Source: Streptomyces sp. NRRL WC-3605 (GTDB lineage: Bacteria > Actinomycetota > Actinomycetes > Streptomycetales > Streptomycetaceae). From it: a DNA stretch of 64,000 nucleotides. Made by a program: the position numbers and the translations under genes. The notes below the pieces were generated by a model. It was given only the letters and a program-made list of their open reading frames with translations. It did not search any database and was not told the origin of the DNA. The stretch lies in the NCBI RefSeq assembly GCF_001509795.1, contig NZ_LLZN01000050.1, forward strand, positions 62,001-126,000. Direction: 5' to 3'. Below, piece after piece: positions 10,128 to 18,922 of the stretch. Numbering within the stretch: position 1 is the stretch's first letter; every line of letters begins with the position of its first letter.

Positions 10128-10168
10128 ATACTAGTTTCCTCATGGTGGAAGTTCAATGGTTTGTTGAT
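10128..10168 (-). promoter_or_regulatory. aceB promoter with overlapping AllR-type operator
   Basis: On the minus strand TTGAAC (10151-10156), a 17-bp spacer and TAGTAT (10128-10133) form a good housekeeping-type promoter for aceB. A TTCAA-N7-TTGAT dyad (10152-10168, plus strand) overlaps the -35 box, as expected for a repressor. The same TTCAA-N7-TTGAW pattern precedes allantoinase at 15468. The octamer TTCCTCATG also recurs at 10136 and 10176. AllR as the binding protein is inferred. Confidence 0.65.
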
Positions 10169-10216
10169 GTCGAGATTCCTCATGCCGGGGCGAGGTGGCG
10201 CCGGGTGCCACCGCGG

Positions 10217-10819
10217 TCACTCCAGGTGGGCCAGATCGGCCTCCGTGTCGATGTCGTAGGGCTCCGCCACGTCCCCGCACTCGACGAGCGCGACCGAACC
10301 GGCGTGCTCCTCGAGGTACGTGCGCGCCCCCCGGTCGCCGGTGGCGGCCGCGCTCACACCGGCCCAGTGGGCCGCGCCGAACAGCACGGGATGCCCGCGG
10401 ACGCCGTCGTACGCGGCCGAGACGAGGGACGACTCGTCCCGGTACGCCGCGAGGACCCGCGCCACCGCCTCCGGTCCGATGCCAGGCTGGTCGACCAGCA
10501 GGACGAGTGCCGCACGCGCGTTCGTGCCGGCCAGGGAGCCCAGCCCGGCCCGCAGGGAGGACCCCATCCCCTCGGCCCACTCCGGGTTCTCCACCAGGAC
10601 GCACCCGTCGAGCCCCGCACGCCGGCGTACGTCCGCCGCGCGCGCCCCCAGCACCACGTGCACGCGCGCGCAGCCGCCCGCGCGCAGCACCCCGGCGGCG
10701 TGCTCGACCAGGAGCCGGCCGCGATGCGGCAGCAGTGCCTTGGGCCGTCCGCCGAGCCGTCGTCCGCCGCCCGCCGCGAGGAGCAGACCGGCCACCGGGA
10801 GGGGTTGTGAGTGCGTCAT
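10217..10819 (-). CDS. MobA/MocA-like nucleotidyltransferase
   Basis: The 200-residue protein opens with the NTP-transferase signature GLLLAAGGGRRLGGRPKALL and contains LVDQPGIGPEAV (metal-binding aspartate), GVRGHPVLFGAAHW and a terminal YDIDTEADL. This is the layout of molybdenum cofactor cytidylyltransferase MocA and related proteins maturing Mo enzymes such as xanthine dehydrogenase, which would fit the purine-catabolic setting. It sits just upstream of aceB on the same strand with its own 209-bp gap. Family is secure; substrate is not. Confidence 0.85.
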   Translation of the reverse strand: MTHSQPLPVAGLLLAAGGGRRLGGRPKALLPHRGRLLVEHAAGVLRAGGCARVHVVLGARAADVRRRAGLDGCVLVENPEWAEGMGSSLRAGLGSLAGTNARAALVLLVDQPGIGPEAVARVLAAYRDESSLVSAAYDGVRGHPVLFGAAHWAGVSAAATGDRGARTYLEEHAGSVALVECGDVAEPYDIDTEADLAHLE

Positions 10820-10996
10820 GCGTCCTGCATACCTGACACCTGCGCGAGGGGCCGACCCGCAGGGCTGAATTTCCGTCCGCGCTGTGGCGGATCGGTACGG
10901 GGGTGGCGTTTACTGACCGGCGTCCCCGGCGCCCCGAGGGGCGTTCGGCGAGGGCGCGCGGCTGGTGGCGCACAACGGCGTGCGAGGGGGAGAGCT

Positions 10997-11317
10997 TTGT
11001 TGCGGAGCTTGGGGCAGAGGTCGGTGACGGGCACAGGCGAGGACCCGAGGGTGGCGGAGCTGCGGACGGCCGTGTCCCGTCTGCGCCGCGAACTCGCCGC
11101 GCATCCGGCCGAGTTCCCCGACCGGGGGATCGCCGAGGAGGAACTGGCGGCGCTGGCCGCGATGACGGCCGACGGGGCGCCCGAGGCGCCACGGCTGCGC
11201 CGGTCCTTACTGCTGATCGCCGGGGCCATCGGCTCGGTGAGCGCGCTGTCGCCCGGCCTCACCCAGGTGCGGGACGCCGTGGAGATGTTCGGGACGCCCC
11301 CGCGCGGGCGGGGCTAG
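10997..11317 (+). CDS. Small DUF5955-like protein
   Basis: The roughly 106-residue protein is mostly helical (PRVAELRTAVSRLRRELAAHPAEFPDRGIAEEELAALAAM), with a hydrophobic C-terminal helix (SLLLIAGAIGSVSALSPGL). It resembles a small Streptomyces family that I associate with DUF5955. The TTG at 10997 is chosen because GAGGGGGAG precedes it at good spacing; an in-frame GTG at 11024 is a real alternative. It stands alone between the divergent MobA-like gene and the convergent response regulator. No function can be assigned. Confidence 0.6.
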   Translation: MLRSLGQRSVTGTGEDPRVAELRTAVSRLRRELAAHPAEFPDRGIAEEELAALAAMTADGAPEAPRLRRSLLLIAGAIGSVSALSPGLTQVRDAVEMFGTPPRGRG

Positions 11318-11403
11318 GGCGTGTCCGCACAGTCCCGCCTGCCGCCCGGCACGTGCTCTAGGACGCTTCCTCGGGGTCGGCCCGCGACTCTGGACCGATC
11401 GGC

Positions 11404-12084
11404 TCAGCTCGCCAGGCCGTGACGGAACGCGTAGACGACCGCCTGGACACGGTCGCGCACGTCCAGCTTGGTGAGGATGCGGGAGACGAACGTCTTCACC
11501 GTCTCCTGGCTGATGACGAGGGCGGCGGCGATCTCGCCGTTGGACAGGCCGTCCGCGATCAGCCGCAGCACCTCCAGTTCGCGGGGGGTGAGCGGAACGT
11601 CCTCCGGGGCGCCCTCGGTGGGGCGGATACGGGTCGCGTACCGGCCGACGAGCTGGCGGGTGACCTCGGGGTCGAGGAGCGCCGCGCCCAGGGCGACCGT
11701 GCGGATGCCGTGCAGCAGGCGGTCGGGCGGGGCGTCCTTGAGGAGGAAGCCGCTCGCTCCGGCGCGCAGCGCCTCGTAGACGTACTCGTCGAGGTTGAAC
11801 GTGGTGACGACGAGGACCTTGACGGGGCGGGCGACCCCGGCCCCCGCCAGCAGGCGGGTCGCTTCGAGGCCGTCGAGGACCGGCATGCGGATGTCCATGA
11901 CCACGACGTCCGGGTCGAGTTCGCGGGCGAGGTCGACTCCCTTCCGGCCGTCACCGCACTCGCCCACCACCTCCATGTCGGGCTGGGCGTCGATGATGGT
12001 GACCAGGCCCGTGCGGATCAGCGCCTGGTCGTCGCAGACGAGCACCCGGGTCGGCGCGGCCCCGGAGGGAGGGGGTGTGGTCAC
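11404..12084 (-). CDS. NarL/FixJ-family response regulator
   Basis: The 226-residue protein has an N-terminal receiver domain with the acidic pair CDD (18-19), phospho-acceptor Asp64 in VVMDIRMP, the T/K positions (VVTTFN and LLKDAPP), and a LuxR-type helix-turn-helix at the C-terminus (LTPRELEVLRLIADGLSNGEIAAAL, TVKTFVSRILTKL). Its GTG overlaps the sensor-kinase stop as GTGA, so it is the cognate partner. It is the last gene of the CPBP protease-kinase-regulator operon. Confidence 0.93.
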   Translation of the reverse strand: MTTPPPSGAAPTRVLVCDDQALIRTGLVTIIDAQPDMEVVGECGDGRKGVDLARELDPDVVVMDIRMPVLDGLEATRLLAGAGVARPVKVLVVTTFNLDEYVYEALRAGASGFLLKDAPPDRLLHGIRTVALGAALLDPEVTRQLVGRYATRIRPTEGAPEDVPLTPRELEVLRLIADGLSNGEIAAALVISQETVKTFVSRILTKLDVRDRVQAVVYAFRHGLAS

Positions 12085-13406
12085 GAGCGGACCCCGGCCG
12101 GTATCCGCGCCCGGACGACGAAGCCACCGCCCGCGACGGCGCCCGCGCTGAAGTCCCCGCCCAGCACGTCGACCCGCTCGCGCAGACCGGCCAGCCCTCG
12201 TCCGCTGCCACCGACGGCGGCGGCCCGTGAGCCGGTGCCTTCCGTGCCGACCTCCACGGTGATCTCCCTCTCGCCGTGCCGCACGACGACCGAAGTGCGG
12301 CTGCCGTGAGCGTACTTGAGGGCGTTGGTGAGTGCTTCCTGCACCACCCGGTAGGCCACGAGGTCGGAACTGCCGGTGGACTCCGGCGGGGCGCCCTCCT
12401 CGGTGAACTCCACCGGCTGGCCCGCCCGGCGGGTCTGCTCCACAAGGGTCAGGACGCGGCCGACGGCCGGTGTCCTCGGCTCGGCCGCGGCGTCGTCGCC
12501 GCTCCGGGTGCCGTGATCGGGATTGAGCAGGTCCAGCAGGTGCCGCAGGTCGGTGATCGCCCGGCGCCCGGTGTCGGAGACGGCGCTCAGGGACTGCTCC
12601 AGCCGCTCGGGCGCGGAGGTCAGATAGCGCGCGGCCTCCGCCTGCACCACCATCGCCGTCACGTGGTGGGTCACGACGTCGTGCAACTCCCGCGCTATCC
12701 GGGTGCGTTCGGCGTTCCGTGTCTCCACGGCGACCCGCTCGCGGCGTTCGGCCTCCGCCTGCCGGGTGGTGCGCAGCCAGCTTCCGGCGCCCCAGGCCAG
12801 GCCCATCGCCAGGTAGAAGGTCGTGTACTCCGCGACGGTCTCGCCCGTGCCGAGGCGGGCGAGGCCGACCGACAGCGCCACGTACGCCACGGTGAGGCCG
12901 GCCACGAAGCTCCGGCGGTGCCGCTCCAGGTGCGAGCCGGTGCTCACCAGGGCGACGCCCATCGCCGTGGCTGCGAAGGTGTGGTAGCCGAGGAGCTGGT
13001 CGGCGGCGAACCCGCCGGAGACCAGGGCCAGCGAGAGGGCCGGCCACCGCCTGCGCACCGCCAGGGGCAGGGACTCGAGGAGGATCACGACGACGGCCAG
13101 CGCGTCGTGCGGGCGGTCGGGGACACCCCCGACGACCGTTCCGTTGCTGCGGAGCGCCGGGAGGAAGGAGCCGATCAGGAGGAGGAGCCCGAACGGAAGG
13201 TCCCGGACGACGACGTCCAGCCGGTACCAGATGCCACCGAGTCGCTTCCGGGCGCTGTCCAGACGGTGCCGGATGCCGTCCGCGCGGACTCGGGTCACCG
13301 ACGGCCGGAGCCGGAGCCCGGCCGGCCGGAGCCCGGCACCGCTCTCGCGGTGTCCGGCTCCGTCCGTCCGGCGCTCCGGCGAACCGGCGGATCGCTGTTC
13401 CGTCAT
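12081..13406 (-). CDS. NarL-partner sensor histidine kinase (HisKA_3)
   Basis: The 441-residue kinase has a basic cytosolic head, several membrane segments (LPFGLLLLIGSFLPAL, ALAVVVILLESLPLAV and others, about residues 70-210), a HisKA_3 dimerisation/phosphotransfer helix with the phospho-His in RTRIARELHDVVTHHVTAM, and a HATPase_c domain (VVQEALTNALKYA, GRGLAGLRERV). It has no large extracellular loop, so it probably senses a membrane or intramembrane cue. The ATG overlaps the CPBP protease stop as ATGA and its own stop overlaps the regulator start, making a tightly coupled trio. Confidence 0.93.
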   Translation of the reverse strand: MTEQRSAGSPERRTDGAGHRESGAGLRPAGLRLRPSVTRVRADGIRHRLDSARKRLGGIWYRLDVVVRDLPFGLLLLIGSFLPALRSNGTVVGGVPDRPHDALAVVVILLESLPLAVRRRWPALSLALVSGGFAADQLLGYHTFAATAMGVALVSTGSHLERHRRSFVAGLTVAYVALSVGLARLGTGETVAEYTTFYLAMGLAWGAGSWLRTTRQAEAERRERVAVETRNAERTRIARELHDVVTHHVTAMVVQAEAARYLTSAPERLEQSLSAVSDTGRRAITDLRHLLDLLNPDHGTRSGDDAAAEPRTPAVGRVLTLVEQTRRAGQPVEFTEEGAPPESTGSSDLVAYRVVQEALTNALKYAHGSRTSVVVRHGEREITVEVGTEGTGSRAAAVGGSGRGLAGLRERVDVLGGDFSAGAVAGGGFVVRARIPAGVRS

Positions 13407-14245
13407 CGGGTGAGCGCCGCGAGAGTCTCGGCGCGCTCGACGCGGCGCCGGGGGACGATGTTGCCGCGGCGGTGGGCCACCACCAGGAAGCAGACCGTCA
13501 GCAGCGTGCCGAAGAGCACCGCGTAGACGCTCGCCTCGGGACCGAACTCGCCGCCCGTGATCAGGCGGTGGCCCGACAGGGTGGAGTCCAGCAGGCCGTG
13601 GGTGTCGCCGTTGCCCGAGACCTGGGTGCTGAAGACACCGGACTCCATGAAGTTCCAGGCGAAGTGCACGCCCATCGGCAGCCACAGGTTGCGGGTGGCG
13701 GCGTAGGCAGCGGCGAGCATGGCGCCGGCCTCGATGGCGATGGCCAGCGCGCCGGCGACGGTTGCGTCGTCGTTGAGGAGGTGCATGGCGCCGAACACGA
13801 GGCCGGACAGTATCAGTGCGATGTACGTGCCCGTGACGCGTTCCAGCAGCCGGAACAGCAGTCCGCGGAAGATGATCTCCTCCGTCGCGGCGGCGGCCGC
13901 CATGAAGCCGATCAGTCCGATGGCCCCGCTCACCGAGTCGATGCCGTGGACCTCGTAGTCGCCGAGGAGGTAGATGTTGCCGATGACGCAGAGGAACATC
14001 AGCGTGCCGATGACCAGGCCCCAGAAGGCCGCGCTCGTGGCTTCCTCCGCCCGCAGTTCGGTCACCTCGCGGTTCTCGGTGCGCCGCACGGCCCACCGGT
14101 AGACGAAGATGATCACGACCGCGGTGAGCGCGCCCACCAGGAGCGAGAGCCAGGGGTTGTCCTTCACCCCGCTGACGAGACCGCCGCACACCGCGTAGAC
14201 CGCGAAGACGACGACGACCTGCAGGACTGTCTTCCAGGCTTTCAT
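13403..14245 (-). CDS. CPBP-family (CAAX-like) intramembrane protease
   Basis: The 280-residue polytopic membrane protein carries the three CPBP motifs: EEIIFRG (Glu-Glu plus Arg), FGAMHL with its His, and HFAWNF with His and Asn. This predicts an Abi/Rce1-type metal- or glutamate-dependent intramembrane protease. It leads an operon with a sensor kinase and response regulator, all joined by 4-bp overlaps. It may cut the kinase, a lipoprotein or a processed peptide; which is not knowable from sequence. The trio separates the MobA-like gene from allR. Confidence 0.9.
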   Translation of the reverse strand: MKAWKTVLQVVVVFAVYAVCGGLVSGVKDNPWLSLLVGALTAVVIIFVYRWAVRRTENREVTELRAEEATSAAFWGLVIGTLMFLCVIGNIYLLGDYEVHGIDSVSGAIGLIGFMAAAAATEEIIFRGLLFRLLERVTGTYIALILSGLVFGAMHLLNDDATVAGALAIAIEAGAMLAAAYAATRNLWLPMGVHFAWNFMESGVFSTQVSGNGDTHGLLDSTLSGHRLITGGEFGPEASVYAVLFGTLLTVCFLVVAHRRGNIVPRRRVERAETLAALTR

Positions 14246-14483
14246 GACGTGGACTCCCCTTGCCGGTTCCGACTCCGGTTCCTTCTCCGGCCCGCGGCCC
14301 GGCGTTCCGCGGTGAGTCGAACACTAGGAATGCGGGGTCGGGGGAGTCGTCACCGTGGGGTGGACACTCGCTTGTGGCTCGCGCGGGGGACAGAGGGGCG
14401 GGACGTCCCCCGCAAGGGGCGTGGACCGGTCGCCGAGGGGCGGGCGGAGGGGGCCTGCTCGCCGCAGGGCGCGGCCGGTTCCG

Positions 14484-15275
14484 TCAGGACTGGTTCTGGC
14501 TGGCCAGCGCCTCGGCCAGTTCGCCGGCGATCTGCTGGAGCAGCGGCACGATCCGCTCCGTCGCCGCCTCGGTGACCCGGCCCGCCGGACCCGAGATCGA
14601 GATCGCGGCCGGGGTGGGGGAGTCGGGCACGGGGACCGCGAGGCAGCGCACCCCGATCTCCTGCTCGTTGTCGTCGACGGCGTAGCCGGTGCGCCGCACG
14701 TCCTCCAGCGCGGCGAGGAAGCCGTCCGGCGTGGTGATGGTCCGGTCCGTGGCGGCCGGCATGCCGGTGCGCGACAGCAGCGCGCGCACCTCCTCGGCCG
14801 GGAAGGAGGCCAGCAGGGCCTTGCCGACACCCGTGGAGTGCGGGAGCACGCGCCGGCCCACCTCGGTGAACATGCGCATCGAGTGCTTGGACGGCACCTG
14901 GGCCACGTAGACGATCTCGTCGCCGTCGAGCAGGGCCATGTTCGCCGTCTCGCCGGTCTCCTCGACCAGCCGGGCCAGATAGGGGCGGGCCCAGGTCCCC
15001 AGCAGGCGGGAGGCGGACTCGCCGAGCCGGATCAGCCGCGGCCCCAGCGCGTACCGGCGGTTGGGCTGCTGACGTACGTATCCGCAGGCCACCAGGGTGC
15101 GCATCAGACGGTGGATGGTCGGCAGCGGCAGACCGCTGCTGGCGGACAGCTCGCTCAGGCCCACCTCGCCGCCGGCGTCCGCCATCCGCTCCAGCAGGTC
15201 GAAGGCGCGCTCCAGGGACTGGACACCGCCGCTGGACCGGGCGGAGTCGGTGGTGCTGGCGCTGGACGTCGGCAC
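14484..15275 (-). CDS. allR: IclR-family repressor of allantoin genes (AllR-like)
   Basis: The 263-residue protein has an N-terminal winged helix (GGVQSLERAFDLLERMA, SGLPLPTIHRLMRTL, RRYALGPRLIRL) and a C-terminal IclR effector domain (MRMFTEVGRRVLPHSTGVGKALLA, YAVDDNEQEIGVRCLAVPV). It is divergent from allantoinase, as allR is from the allantoin genes of S. coelicolor, where it responds to allantoate/glyoxylate-type metabolites. Repeated TTCAA/TTGAA-type dyads before this gene, allB and aceB support a local regulon. The regulatory role is inferred. Confidence 0.85.
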   Translation of the reverse strand: MPTSSASTTDSARSSGGVQSLERAFDLLERMADAGGEVGLSELSASSGLPLPTIHRLMRTLVACGYVRQQPNRRYALGPRLIRLGESASRLLGTWARPYLARLVEETGETANMALLDGDEIVYVAQVPSKHSMRMFTEVGRRVLPHSTGVGKALLASFPAEEVRALLSRTGMPAATDRTITTPDGFLAALEDVRRTGYAVDDNEQEIGVRCLAVPVPDSPTPAAISISGPAGRVTEAATERIVPLLQQIAGELAEALASQNQS

Positions 15276-15349
15276 GGCGCGTTCCTTTCGGGACCCGTGG
15301 GAAGGGCAGAAGCCTACCCGCCGGTCGGTCGACTCCCCGGGAGGGCGTC

Positions 15350-15398
15350 TTCACGTTCTGCGTGGCGGAAGTCTAATTTCACTTTGTGGAACTGTCCA
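15350..15398 (-). promoter_or_regulatory. allR promoter with dyad at the start site
   Basis: On the minus strand TGGACA (15393-15398), a 17-bp spacer and TAGACT (15370-15375) resemble a vegetative promoter. A CACG-N5-CGTG dyad (15352-15364), inside a TTCAC-N7-GTGGC frame, covers the predicted start point, suggesting autorepression. Confidence 0.5.
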
Positions 15399-15467
15399 GA
15401 GGGGCCGATCGGGGCGCACTGTGGAGAAGTGTGCCCTTGACGGCGCCGCGACGGGAGTGAAGACTCC

Positions 15468-15484
15468 TTCAACAGAACGTTGAA
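15468..15484. promoter_or_regulatory. AllR-type operator upstream of allantoinase
   Basis: A perfect dyad TTCAAC-N5-GTTGAA lies 64 bp before the allB start. It matches the TTCAA-N7-TTGAT site overlapping the aceB promoter in spacing and both half-sites. A TTGACG at 15437-15442 may be the allB -35, placing the dyad around the transcription start. Confidence 0.65.
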
Positions 15485-15547
15485 ATTCCGGGGTCCGGCC
15501 GGGGTGGTCCGGCCGGCTCGCGGAGAAGGCGGCAGAGAGGGGTCCGG

Positions 15548-16885
15548 GTGTCCGACGTCGAACTGGTGCTGCGCTCGACGCGCGTCATCACCCCGGAGGG
15601 GATGCGGGCCGCCTCCGTCGCGGTCGCCGCCGGAAAGATCACGGCAGTCCTCGGGTATAGCTCGGCCGTGCCGTCCGGCGCACGCCTCGAGGACGTCGGC
15701 GACGACGTCCTGCTGCCCGGCCTCGTCGACACCCACGTCCACGTCAACGACCCCGGGCGCACCGAGTGGGAGGGTTTCTGGACCGCCACGCGCGCCGCGG
15801 CGGCCGGCGGCATCACCACCCTCGTCGACATGCCGCTCAACTCCCTGCCGCCCACCACGACCGTCGACCATCTGCGCGTCAAGCAGAAGACGGCCGCCGA
15901 CAAGGCGCACGTCGACGTCGGCTTCTGGGGCGGCGCCCTGCCCGGCAACACCGGGGACCTGCGCCCGCTGCACGAGGCCGGGGTCTTCGGCTTCAAGGCG
16001 TTCCTGTCGCCGTCCGGCGTGGACGAGTTCCCGCACCTCGGACAGGACGAACTCGCCCGGACCATGGCCGAGATCGCCTCCTTCGACGGGCTGCTGATCG
16101 TCCACGCCGAGGACCCGCACCACCTGGCGGCGGCCCCGCAGCACGGCGGCCCCCGCTACGCCGACTTCCTCGCCTCCCGGCCGCGGGACGCCGAGGACAC
16201 GGCGATCGCCCAGCTGATCGCCCAGGCGAAACGCCTCCACGCGCGTGTGCACGTGCTGCACCTGTCGTCGGCCGACGCGCTGCCGCTGATCGCCGAGGCC
16301 CGGCGGGAGGGCGTACGGATCACCGTCGAGACCTGCCCGCACTACCTGACCCTGACCGCCGAGGAGGTCCCGGACGGGGCCAGCGAGTTCAAGTGCTGCC
16401 CGCCCATCCGCGAGTCCGCCAACCAGGACCTGCTCTGGCAGGCCCTGGCCGACGGCACGATCGACTGCGTGGTCACCGACCACTCGCCCTCCACGGCCGA
16501 CCTGAAGACCGACGACTTCGCCACCGCCTGGGGCGGGATCTCCGGCCTCCAGCTGAGCCTGGCCGCCGTCTGGACCGAGGCGCGCCGGCGCGGGCACGGC
16601 CTGGAGGACGTGGTCCGCTGGATGTCCGCCCGGACCGCCGGGCTGGCCGGGCTCGGCCACAAGGGGGCCATCGAAGCCGGCCGCGACGCCGACTTCGCGG
16701 TGCTCGCCCCCGACGCGGCCTTCACCGTGGACCCGGCCGCCCTCCAGCACCGCAACCGCGTGACGGCGTACGCGGGCCGGACCCTGCACGGAGTCGTGCG
16801 GGCCACCTGGCTGCGCGGCGAACGCGTCTTCGACGACGGCGAGTTCACCGAACCGAAGGGACGCCTTCTCACCCGCACCCCCTGA
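15548..16885 (+). CDS. allB: Allantoinase
   Basis: The 445-residue amidohydrolase hydrolyses allantoin to allantoate. The binuclear metal site is intact: [16 protein letters not shown] (HxH), the carbamylatable lysine in [25 protein letters not shown] and VVTDHSPS. The asparagine-rich substrate segment and FKCCPPIRE also match allantoinases rather than dihydropyrimidinases. The GTG start follows GAGAGGGG. It is followed 37 bp later by allantoicase and divergent from allR, so an allB-alc operon under AllR is likely. Confidence 0.95.
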   Translation: MSDVELVLRSTRVITPEGMRAASVAVAAGKITAVLGYSSAVPSGARLEDVGDDVLLPGLVDTHVHVNDPGRTEWEGFWTATRAAAAGGITTLVDMPLNSLPPTTTVDHLRVKQKTAADKAHVDVGFWGGALPGNTGDLRPLHEAGVFGFKAFLSPSGVDEFPHLGQDELARTMAEIASFDGLLIVHAEDPHHLAAAPQHGGPRYADFLASRPRDAEDTAIAQLIAQAKRLHARVHVLHLSSADALPLIAEARREGVRITVETCPHYLTLTAEEVPDGASEFKCCPPIRESANQDLLWQALADGTIDCVVTDHSPSTADLKTDDFATAWGGISGLQLSLAAVWTEARRRGHGLEDVVRWMSARTAGLAGLGHKGAIEAGRDADFAVLAPDAAFTVDPAALQHRNRVTAYAGRTLHGVVRATWLRGERVFDDGEFTEPKGRLLTRTP

Positions 16886-16922
16886 CCCCCATCCGACGAC
16901 GCGAAAGGCAGATCTGATCACC

Positions 16923-18038
16923 GTGACGGCGATCCCCAGCTTCACCGGCGACGCGAGCCCCTACGGCGGCGGCGACCCGTACGCGGACTACCGCACCGCC
17001 GACTTCCCCTTCACCCGGTACGCCGATCTCGCCGACCGGCGCCTCGGTGCCTCCGTCGTCGCCGCCAACGACGAGTTCTTCGCCCAGCGCGAGAACCTCC
17101 TGGTGCCCGGGCGCGCCGAGTTCGACCCCGAGCACTTCGGGCACAAGGGCAAGGTCATGGACGGCTGGGAGACCCGGCGGCGCCGCGGCGCCTCGGCCGA
17201 GCACCCCTGGCCGACGGCCGAGGACCACGACTGGGCGCTGGTACGCCTCGGCGCCCCCGGCGTGATCCGCGGCATCGTGGTCGACACGGCCCACTTCCGC
17301 GGCAACTACCCGCAGGCGGTGTCCGTCGAGGGTGCCTGCGTGCCGGGTTCGCCGTCGCCCGAGGACCTGCTCGGCGACGACGTGAAGTGGACGACGCTCG
17401 TCCCGCGCACCCCGGTCGGCGGCCACGCCGCGAACGGCTTCGCCGTACAGGCCGAGCAGTGCTTCACCCACCTGCGGCTCAACCAGCACCCCGACGGCGG
17501 CATAGCGCGTCTGCGCGTGTACGGCGAGGTCGTGCCCGACCCCGCGTGGCTCGCCGCGCTCGGCACCTTCGACGTCGTCGCCCTGGAGAACGGCGGCCGG
17601 GCCGAGGACGCCTCGAACCTCTTCTACTCGCCCGCCGGCAACACCATCCAGCCGGGCCGCTCCCGCAAGATGGACGACGGCTGGGAGACCCGCCGGCGCC
17701 GCGACCAGGGTCACGACTGGATCAGCTACCGGCTGGCGGCCCAGTGCGAGATCCGGGCCGTCGAGATCGACACCGCGTATCTGAAGGGCAACAGCGCGGG
17801 CTGGGCGTCGGTCTCCGTGAAGGACGGCGAGAGCGGCACGTGGACGGAGGTCGTCCCGCGCACCCGTCTCCAGCCGGACACCAACCACCGCTTCGTCCTG
17901 GAGTCCCCGGCCCTCGGCACGCACGCGCGCGTGGACATCTATCCGGACGGCGGCATCTCCCGGCTGCGCCTGCACGGCTCGCTGACCGAGCAGGGGACGG
18001 CGGGTCTGCGCGCCCGCCGGCAGGAGCTGGGCGGGTAA
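16923..18038 (+). CDS. alc: Allantoicase
   Basis: The 371-residue protein contains the duplicated allantoicase (jelly-roll) domain. Each half has the DGWETRRRR motif (about residues 79 and 250), a DWxxxRL/YRL segment, AxFRGNYP or AYLKGNS, and a HPDGGIARLRVYG or YPDGGISRLRLHG ending. It converts allantoate to ureidoglycolate plus urea; glyoxylate from the next step would feed malate synthase. It starts at GTG 16923, is co-directional with allB, and two nested hairpins follow it. Confidence 0.95.
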   Translation: MTAIPSFTGDASPYGGGDPYADYRTADFPFTRYADLADRRLGASVVAANDEFFAQRENLLVPGRAEFDPEHFGHKGKVMDGWETRRRRGASAEHPWPTAEDHDWALVRLGAPGVIRGIVVDTAHFRGNYPQAVSVEGACVPGSPSPEDLLGDDVKWTTLVPRTPVGGHAANGFAVQAEQCFTHLRLNQHPDGGIARLRVYGEVVPDPAWLAALGTFDVVALENGGRAEDASNLFYSPAGNTIQPGRSRKMDDGWETRRRRDQGHDWISYRLAAQCEIRAVEIDTAYLKGNSAGWASVSVKDGESGTWTEVVPRTRLQPDTNHRFVLESPALGTHARVDIYPDGGISRLRLHGSLTEQGTAGLRARRQELGG

Positions 18039-18056
18039 CACGCCCCAGGGGACGGT

Positions 18057-18100
18057 CTCGCCCCGCGGCCGGTGGTGCTGTGGGGGGTCCGCGGGGCGAG
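18057..18100 (+). terminator. Hairpin after allantoicase
   Basis: Perfect 12-bp arms (18057-18068 and 18089-18100) with a 20-nt loop lie 19 bp after the alc stop and before the RNase hairpin. This is the likely terminator of the allB-alc transcript. Confidence 0.65.
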
Positions 18101-18109
18101 CGTCAGTGG

Positions 18110-18137
18110 TGAGGTCCGGCCTGCCTGCCGGACCTCA
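18110..18137 (-). terminator. Hairpin at the RNase stop codon
   Basis: Perfect 11-bp arms (18110-18120 and 18127-18137) with a 6-nt loop. The right arm contains the RNase Sa-type gene's stop codon, so the stem may also limit readthrough from alc. Confidence 0.6.
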
Positions 18138-18521
18138 GCAGCCGTGGTCGATCAGGTCGAAGGTCGCGTAGTGATCGGCCGTGTAGTAGTCCTCCCGGGG
18201 CTCCTCGCCGGTGACGATGCGCCGCGCGCCCCGGGTGTCGGAGCCCGGCGTGATCACCGTGTACTCGTGGTAGTAGCCGGTCGACCGGCCCGGCAGGACG
18301 CCCTCCCGGTTCTGGAAGACGGTGCCGTCCTGTTCGAAGGGGAAGGGACCGCCCTGTTCGATCAGGTCCAGGGTGTCGTGCGCCTGAGACGGCAGGTCGC
18401 TCTGGCAGATGCTGCCGACCGCGGCCGCCGCCGGGGTGGCGGTGACGGTGCCGCCGACGAGGAGAGCGGACAGCAGGGCCGCCGCGGAGCCGATGCGGGT
18501 GAGGTGTGGGGGGAATCTCAT
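18135..18521 (-). CDS. Secreted guanyl-specific ribonuclease, RNase Sa family
   Basis: The 128-residue precursor has a signal peptide (about 1-34) and a mature part closely like S. aureofaciens RNase Sa: ICQSDLP, TLDLIEQGGPFPFEQDG, VFQNREGVLP, YYHEYTVITPG, TRGARRIVTGE, YYTADHYATFDLIDHGC. The catalytic Glu (YHEYT), Arg (RRIVTG) and His (DHYATF) and the terminal disulfide cysteines are all present. It cleaves RNA after guanosine outside the cell. No barstar-like inhibitor gene is adjacent, so immunity must be remote or rely on export. Confidence 0.95.
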   Translation of the reverse strand: MRFPPHLTRIGSAAALLSALLVGGTVTATPAAAAVGSICQSDLPSQAHDTLDLIEQGGPFPFEQDGTVFQNREGVLPGRSTGYYHEYTVITPGSDTRGARRIVTGEEPREDYYTADHYATFDLIDHGC

Positions 18522-18628
18522 GGCCGTATGATGACGCGCGTAGAAGATGGCATGTCAACGTCAACCTCACTGTTCTCCGCCGGATGTCCCCTCAATGTTC
18601 ACGCCGTTGCCATCGGCGCGCGAGGCGG

Positions 18629-18829
18629 TCATGGCGACGTCCGGCTCTCGGCGACCGCGAACAGCGCGAACGCCAGCACCAGCAGGGTCACGCTCGCGTA
18701 GACCTCGTAGCCGTCCAGGAACCCGACGCGCTGCACCAGACCCCAGTGCCAGTCGGTGAACTCGTGGACCAGGCCCGCGACGCCCTGCACGAGACAGACG
18801 AACCCCAGGAACTCCAACAACTGCTTCAT
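18629..18829 (-). CDS. Small two-helix membrane protein
   Basis: The 66-residue protein starts MKQLLEFLGFVCLVQGVAGL and has two transmembrane segments separated by HEFTDWHWGLVQRVGFLDGYE, ending in a short basic/acidic tail. The aromatic loop looks like a conserved small Streptomyces membrane family. The ATG at 18829 is preferred over an upstream start that would add a Gly-rich extension. No function is known. Confidence 0.75.
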   Translation of the reverse strand: MKQLLEFLGFVCLVQGVAGLVHEFTDWHWGLVQRVGFLDGYEVYASVTLLVLAFALFAVAESRTSP

Positions 18830-18922
18830 GCCCCGAGTCTCGCCCGCCGAGCCCCCCGCGCCCATCGGCCACGAGGCGCGACCGGCGCGGCCGAAGGAAG
18901 GCCGTCCGGGCGGTCCGCGCCC

